Of a stretch of DNA of 64,000 bases, positions 61,243 to 64,000 are shown piece after piece. Below the pieces are notes generated by a model, which saw only the letters and a list, made by a program, of their open reading frames with translations, made no database searches and was not told the DNA's origin. The translations under genes and the position numbers were made by a program. Source of the DNA: Polaribacter vadi (lineage in GTDB: Bacteria; Bacteroidota; Bacteroidia; Flavobacteriales; Flavobacteriaceae); the NCBI RefSeq assembly GCF_001761365.1, contig NZ_CP017477.1, forward strand, positions 704,501-768,500, in the 5' to 3' direction. The first letter of the stretch is position 1. Each line of letters begins with the position of its first letter.

Positions 61243-62187
61243 TTAATTTTCAATCTCTACTTTTACAGTATTCCCATTAATTTCCTCTTCAGTTTTCTCA
61301 ATTTCAACTTCTACTTCTTCAACTTTTACAGTTTCATCAACCCAAATTTCTCCTTGAGGTTCTTTTGCTTTTGCAGGTGTTGTACCTCCAAGAGAAATAA
61401 CATAACTAGATACTTTTGCAATATCTTCTGGTTTTAAAGTTTTGTTCCAAGCAATCATACCTTTTCCATCTCTACCACCATTGTAAACTGTGTTAAAAAC
61501 GTTTTTAATTCCACCTCCTAAAATCCAATGTTGGTCTGTTAAGTTTGGTCCAATAGAACCTCCTCCATCACCTAAATGACAAGAAGCACAATTTAAATTA
61601 AAGACTGCTTTTCCTCTTTTTAAATCTTTTTCATCGGTTAACAGCTCAAGATTTGCAATGTCAAAAACATCTGGTGAAGTTGCTTTATATTTATTGATTT
61701 CTATTCTTGCTTCTGCAACAGCCTGTTGATATTCCATTTCTGGAGTTGCACCATCCATAATTTCATAACGGATTAAATACACAACAGCAAATAAAATAGT
61801 TGCATAAAACATATACACCCACCAAGGAGGAAGCGAATTATCTAATTCTCTAATTCCATCATAATTATGATCTAAAACAATATCTTCTTCTTCATCAATA
61901 GATTTAGATCTTGTAAATTTCACCAATAACTTCTTTATCCAAAGGTTTGGATCTTCAGGTATAATTCCTGCTTTTTCATTTTCTATTTCAGTTATTTTTG
62001 ATGTTGCTATAAAACTTACAACTTCCTTTAAAACAATAACCGCTATAAAACCAATTAATGCAAACCAAACTAAAGGGTTTTCATAAATACTTAAAGGATT
62101 TTGATACGACTTAAAAGCATTTACAAGTGCAAAAAATGTTATTAGTATAAATAGTATATAAACTATAGATTGAATCTTTTTTTTCAT
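61243..62187 (-). CDS. ccoP: cbb3 oxidase subunit CcoP (single-heme form)
   Basis: 314 residues. Two membrane helices at about 5-25 and 38-62, then a hydrophilic part and a third helix (PPWWVYMFYATILFAVVYLI near 119-138), which is the CcoP N-terminal signature. One cytochrome c domain follows with CASCH near 200 and an axial Met in GKGMIAWNKTL. Classical CcoP has two heme sites; only one is present here. The C-terminal tail is strongly acidic (VKVEEVEVEIEKTEEEI). It passes electrons to CcoO. It lies 13 bp after ccoQ. Confidence 0.92.
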   Translation of the reverse strand: MKKKIQSIVYILFILITFFALVNAFKSYQNPLSIYENPLVWFALIGFIAVIVLKEVVSFIATSKITEIENEKAGIIPEDPNLWIKKLLVKFTRSKSIDEEEDIVLDHNYDGIRELDNSLPPWWVYMFYATILFAVVYLIRYEIMDGATPEMEYQQAVAEARIEINKYKATSPDVFDIANLELLTDEKDLKRGKAVFNLNCASCHLGDGGGSIGPNLTDQHWILGGGIKNVFNTVYNGGRDGKGMIAWNKTLKPEDIAKVSSYVISLGGTTPAKAKEPQGEIWVDETVKVEEVEVEIEKTEEEINGNTVKVEIEN

Positions 62188-62200
62188 GATAATGCTGTTT

Positions 62201-62368
62201 TTATTGATCTAAAGGAATATTACTAACCTTATTGATGTACTCTTTCTTTGCTGTAAACACCCACCAAAATAAGGCTACAAAAAAAGTAAAGAATATAAGG
62301 AGTGATATTAATGGATATATTTCTATACCAGTAATTGTTTCTAAATGGCCTTTTATAAATTTAAACAT
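62201..62368 (-). CDS. ccoQ: Small cbb3 oxidase subunit CcoQ
   Basis: 55 residues. The ATG at 62368 lies 4 bp after the CcoNO stop. It reads MFKFIKGHLETITGIEIYPL with one membrane helix (ISLLIFFTFFVALFWWVFTA) and a charged tail (KKEYINKVSNIPLDQ). Size, single helix and position between ccoO and ccoP identify CcoQ, which stabilises the oxidase complex. The sequence itself is poorly conserved across bacteria, so the call rests largely on context. Confidence 0.85.
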   Translation of the reverse strand: MFKFIKGHLETITGIEIYPLISLLIFFTFFVALFWWVFTAKKEYINKVSNIPLDQ

Positions 62369-62372
62369 ACTC

Positions 62373-64000
62373 TTAGTTTTTAGTAATTTTTTGTTCGTCT
62401 TTAACTTTAATATCTGTCCCTAATCTTTGTATATAGGCAATAATTGCGACAACTTCTCTATCCTTCATTTCCACAAAGTCTTGTCCGTTTTCTTTAGCAT
62501 ATTTTTTATCAGCCTCATAACTTTCAGCAAAATCTGGATCTTGATATAAATTCTCTTCGATTTGTTTTCCTTGAGCATCCATTAAAGCTTGTGCATTTGC
62601 AATTTCTTCATCAGAATAAGGAACACCTAAAGAAACCATTGCTTCCATTTTAGTTACAGTATTCGATTTATCTAGCTTACTTCTAATTAACCATTTATAA
62701 GATGGCATTATAGAACCTGGAGAGATGCTTTGTGGATCATAAAAATGATTTAAATGCCAACTATCAGAATATTTTGATCCAATTCTATGTAAATCTGGTC
62801 CTGTACGTTTACTTCCCCATAAAAATGGATGATCATACACAAATTCTCCTGCTTTAGAGTATTCTCCATAACGTTCTACTTCACTCCTAAAAGGTCTTAC
62901 CATTTGTGAATGACAACCTACACAACCTTCTCTAATATATAAATCACGTCCTTCTAATTCTAAAGGTGTATAAGGTTTTACACTACTTATAGTTGGGATG
63001 TTAGATTTTACTAACAACGTTGGTACAATTTGAATAATACCTCCAATTAAAATGGCAATTGTTGCAAAAATTGTTAATTTGATAGGTTTTCTTTCTAACC
63101 AAGTATGGTAACCTTCACCTTTTCTTCTGTGTTTAGAAATTTTTGTTAAAGCTGTAGCTTCTGCTAACTCATCTTCTACTCCACTTCCTTGTTTTACGGT
63201 TCTTACAACATTGTACAACATTACAATAGCTCCAATTATAAACATGGTTCCACCAATAGCGCGCATCCAATACATAGGAATAATTTCGTTTACTGTTTCT
63301 AAGAAATTACCATACGTTAAAGATCCATCAGGATTAAATTGTTTCCACATTGATGCTTGCACAAAACCTGCCACATACATTGGTAAAGCATATAATATAA
63401 TTCCTAAAGTTCCAATCCAAAAATGGAAATTAGCTAATGATTTAGAGTATAAAGTAGTTTTAAACATTCTTGGAATCATCCAATATAGCATACCAAATGT
63501 GAAGAAACCATTCCAAGCTAATGCACCAACATGAACGTGAGCAATAATCCAATCACTAAAGTGAGCAATTGCATTTACGTTTTTAAGTGATAACATGGGT
63601 CCTTCAAAAGTTGCCATTCCATAACCAGTAATTGCAACTACCATAAATTTTAAAACAGGATCTGTTCTTACTTTATCCCAAGCACCTCTTAAAGTTAAAA
63701 GTCCATTGATCATACCACCCCAAGATGGTGCTAATAACATAATAGAAAATGCAACTCCTAAATTTTGAGCCCAGTTTGGCAAAGAAGTGTATAATAAATG
63801 GTGAGGTCCTGCCCAGATATAAATAAAGATTAAAGACCAAAAATGCACAATTGATAATCTATAAGAATATACAGGTCTGTTTGCTGCTTTAGGAACAAAA
63901 TAATACATCAATCCTAAAAACGGTGTTGTTAAGAAAAACGCTACTGCATTGTGTCCATACCACCATTGCACAAGTGCATCTTGCACACCTGCATATACTG
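62373..64000 (-). CDS. ccoN: Fused cbb3 oxidase subunits CcoN-CcoO (N-terminal part outside window)
   Basis: The open frame continues to the window edge (VYAGVQDALVQWWYGHNAVA), so the N-terminal part of CcoN is missing. The visible CcoN part has heme-copper ligand helices: YGHNAVAFFLTTPFLGLMYY, then WAGPHHLLYTSLP with the His pair for CuB, and HFSDWIIAHVHVGALAWNG with the heme histidines. After a linker (KHRRKGEGYHTWLERKPIKL) comes the CcoO membrane anchor and a cytochrome c domain with CVGCHSQMVRP. CcoN and CcoO are separate proteins in many bacteria; the fusion is typical of Bacteroidota. It reduces O2 under low oxygen. Confidence 0.95.
   Translation of the reverse strand, partial: VYAGVQDALVQWWYGHNAVAFFLTTPFLGLMYYFVPKAANRPVYSYRLSIVHFWSLIFIYIWAGPHHLLYTSLPNWAQNLGVAFSIMLLAPSWGGMINGLLTLRGAWDKVRTDPVLKFMVVAITGYGMATFEGPMLSLKNVNAIAHFSDWIIAHVHVGALAWNGFFTFGMLYWMIPRMFKTTLYSKSLANFHFWIGTLGIILYALPMYVAGFVQASMWKQFNPDGSLTYGNFLETVNEIIPMYWMRAIGGTMFIIGAIVMLYNVVRTVKQGSGVEDELAEATALTKISKHRRKGEGYHTWLERKPIKLTIFATIAILIGGIIQIVPTLLVKSNIPTISSVKPYTPLELEGRDLYIREGCVGCHSQMVRPFRSEVERYGEYSKAGEFVYDHPFLWGSKRTGPDLHRIGSKYSDSWHLNHFYDPQSISPGSIMPSYKWLIRSKLDKSNTVTKMEAMVSLGVPYSDEEIANAQALMDAQGKQIEENLYQDPDFAESYEADKKYAKENGQDFVEMKDREVVAIIAYIQRLGTDIKVKDEQKITKN

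Noticed and set aside
61219..61437. Phe/Tyr-rich plus-strand open frame
   Set aside because: It is antisense to the end of ccoP, whose acidic Val/Glu tail creates the aromatic-rich reverse frame.
1..64000. CRISPR arrays, tRNA or rRNA genes, prophage
   Set aside because: I saw no regularly spaced repeats with unique spacers, no cloverleaf-like sequence, no rRNA signature and no phage structural genes.

Overview
The window is AT-rich (roughly 30% GC by eye) and comes from a marine-type member of the Flavobacteriaceae (Bacteroidota), something like Polaribacter or Tenacibaculum. The evidence is the gene content: a PorV/PorQ-like beta-barrel, a fused cbb3 oxidase CcoN-CcoO subunit, a DUF4105 protein, and a DnaX without its zinc module. 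Bacteroidota-type promoters (a -33 TTG and a -7 TAnnTTTG) also recur, and several genes appear to use TTG starts. I see no rRNA, tRNA, CRISPR array or intact prophage. Most of the window is ordinary chromosomal housekeeping sequence.

Layout. 1-6.1 kb: the start of a zinc-ribbon metallopeptidase, an unusual SDR protein with a zinc ribbon, a DEAD-box helicase, a carboxypeptidase-regulatory/TPR envelope protein and a small unknown. 6.1-8.6 kb: priA. 8.7-13.1 kb is the most accessory-looking stretch. It holds a tandem pair of alpha/beta-hydrolase-fold proteins that both seem to have lost their catalytic residues, two orphan genes, the right-end scar of an IS3-family element and a leucine-rich-repeat lipoprotein. 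13.2-19.1 kb: a candidate structured RNA, a THUMP RNA methyltransferase, another methyltransferase with a ZIP metal transporter, and an unknown gene fused into a histidine kinase/response regulator operon.

19.1-30.6 kb: recQ diverges from an envelope cluster kdsD-tatC-(AhpD-like)-lptB. Then follow a pssA-histidine kinase-VOC operon, a YheT-type hydrolase, a PorV/PorQ-like protein, a DUF4105 protein and a GNAT acetyltransferase. 30.6-37.3 kb: a decayed stretch, a lipoprotein, a voltage-gated K+-type channel preceded by three evenly spaced dyads, miaA, DUF2254, an OmpH/Skp chaperone and msrA. 37.3-49.5 kb: dnaX, a CPA1-type antiporter, a DbpA-like helicase, miaE, small unknowns, dps, an MscS-type channel, mnmE and a YchJ-like protein. 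49.5-54.7 kb: a glycogen-branching-type GH13 enzyme, an alpha/beta hydrolase and two SDR enzymes.

54.9-58.2 kb: a small secreted protein next to a 34-bp perfect palindrome, then a LytTR response regulator and a PAS-GAF histidine kinase. Immediately upstream of the kinase lies a broken H-NOX (heme nitric-oxide/oxygen-binding) gene. Its old stop codon overlaps the kinase start as ATGA, so this looks like an H-NOX/kinase/regulator signalling operon that has lost its gas sensor. 58.3-64 kb: the cbb3 cytochrome oxidase operon ccoNO-Q-P-G-H plus a TauE/SafE-type membrane protein.

No large novel enzymatic system stands out. The most distinctive signals are the H-NOX relic, the tandem pseudo-hydrolases, the 3 x 21-bp dyad array before the channel gene, a REP/BIME-like element with compensatory hairpins at 2041-2161, a separate inverted repeat in the dnaX leader, and two candidate structured RNAs at about 13.2 and 44.2 kb. 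All function calls rest on reading motifs by eye; no database search was run.
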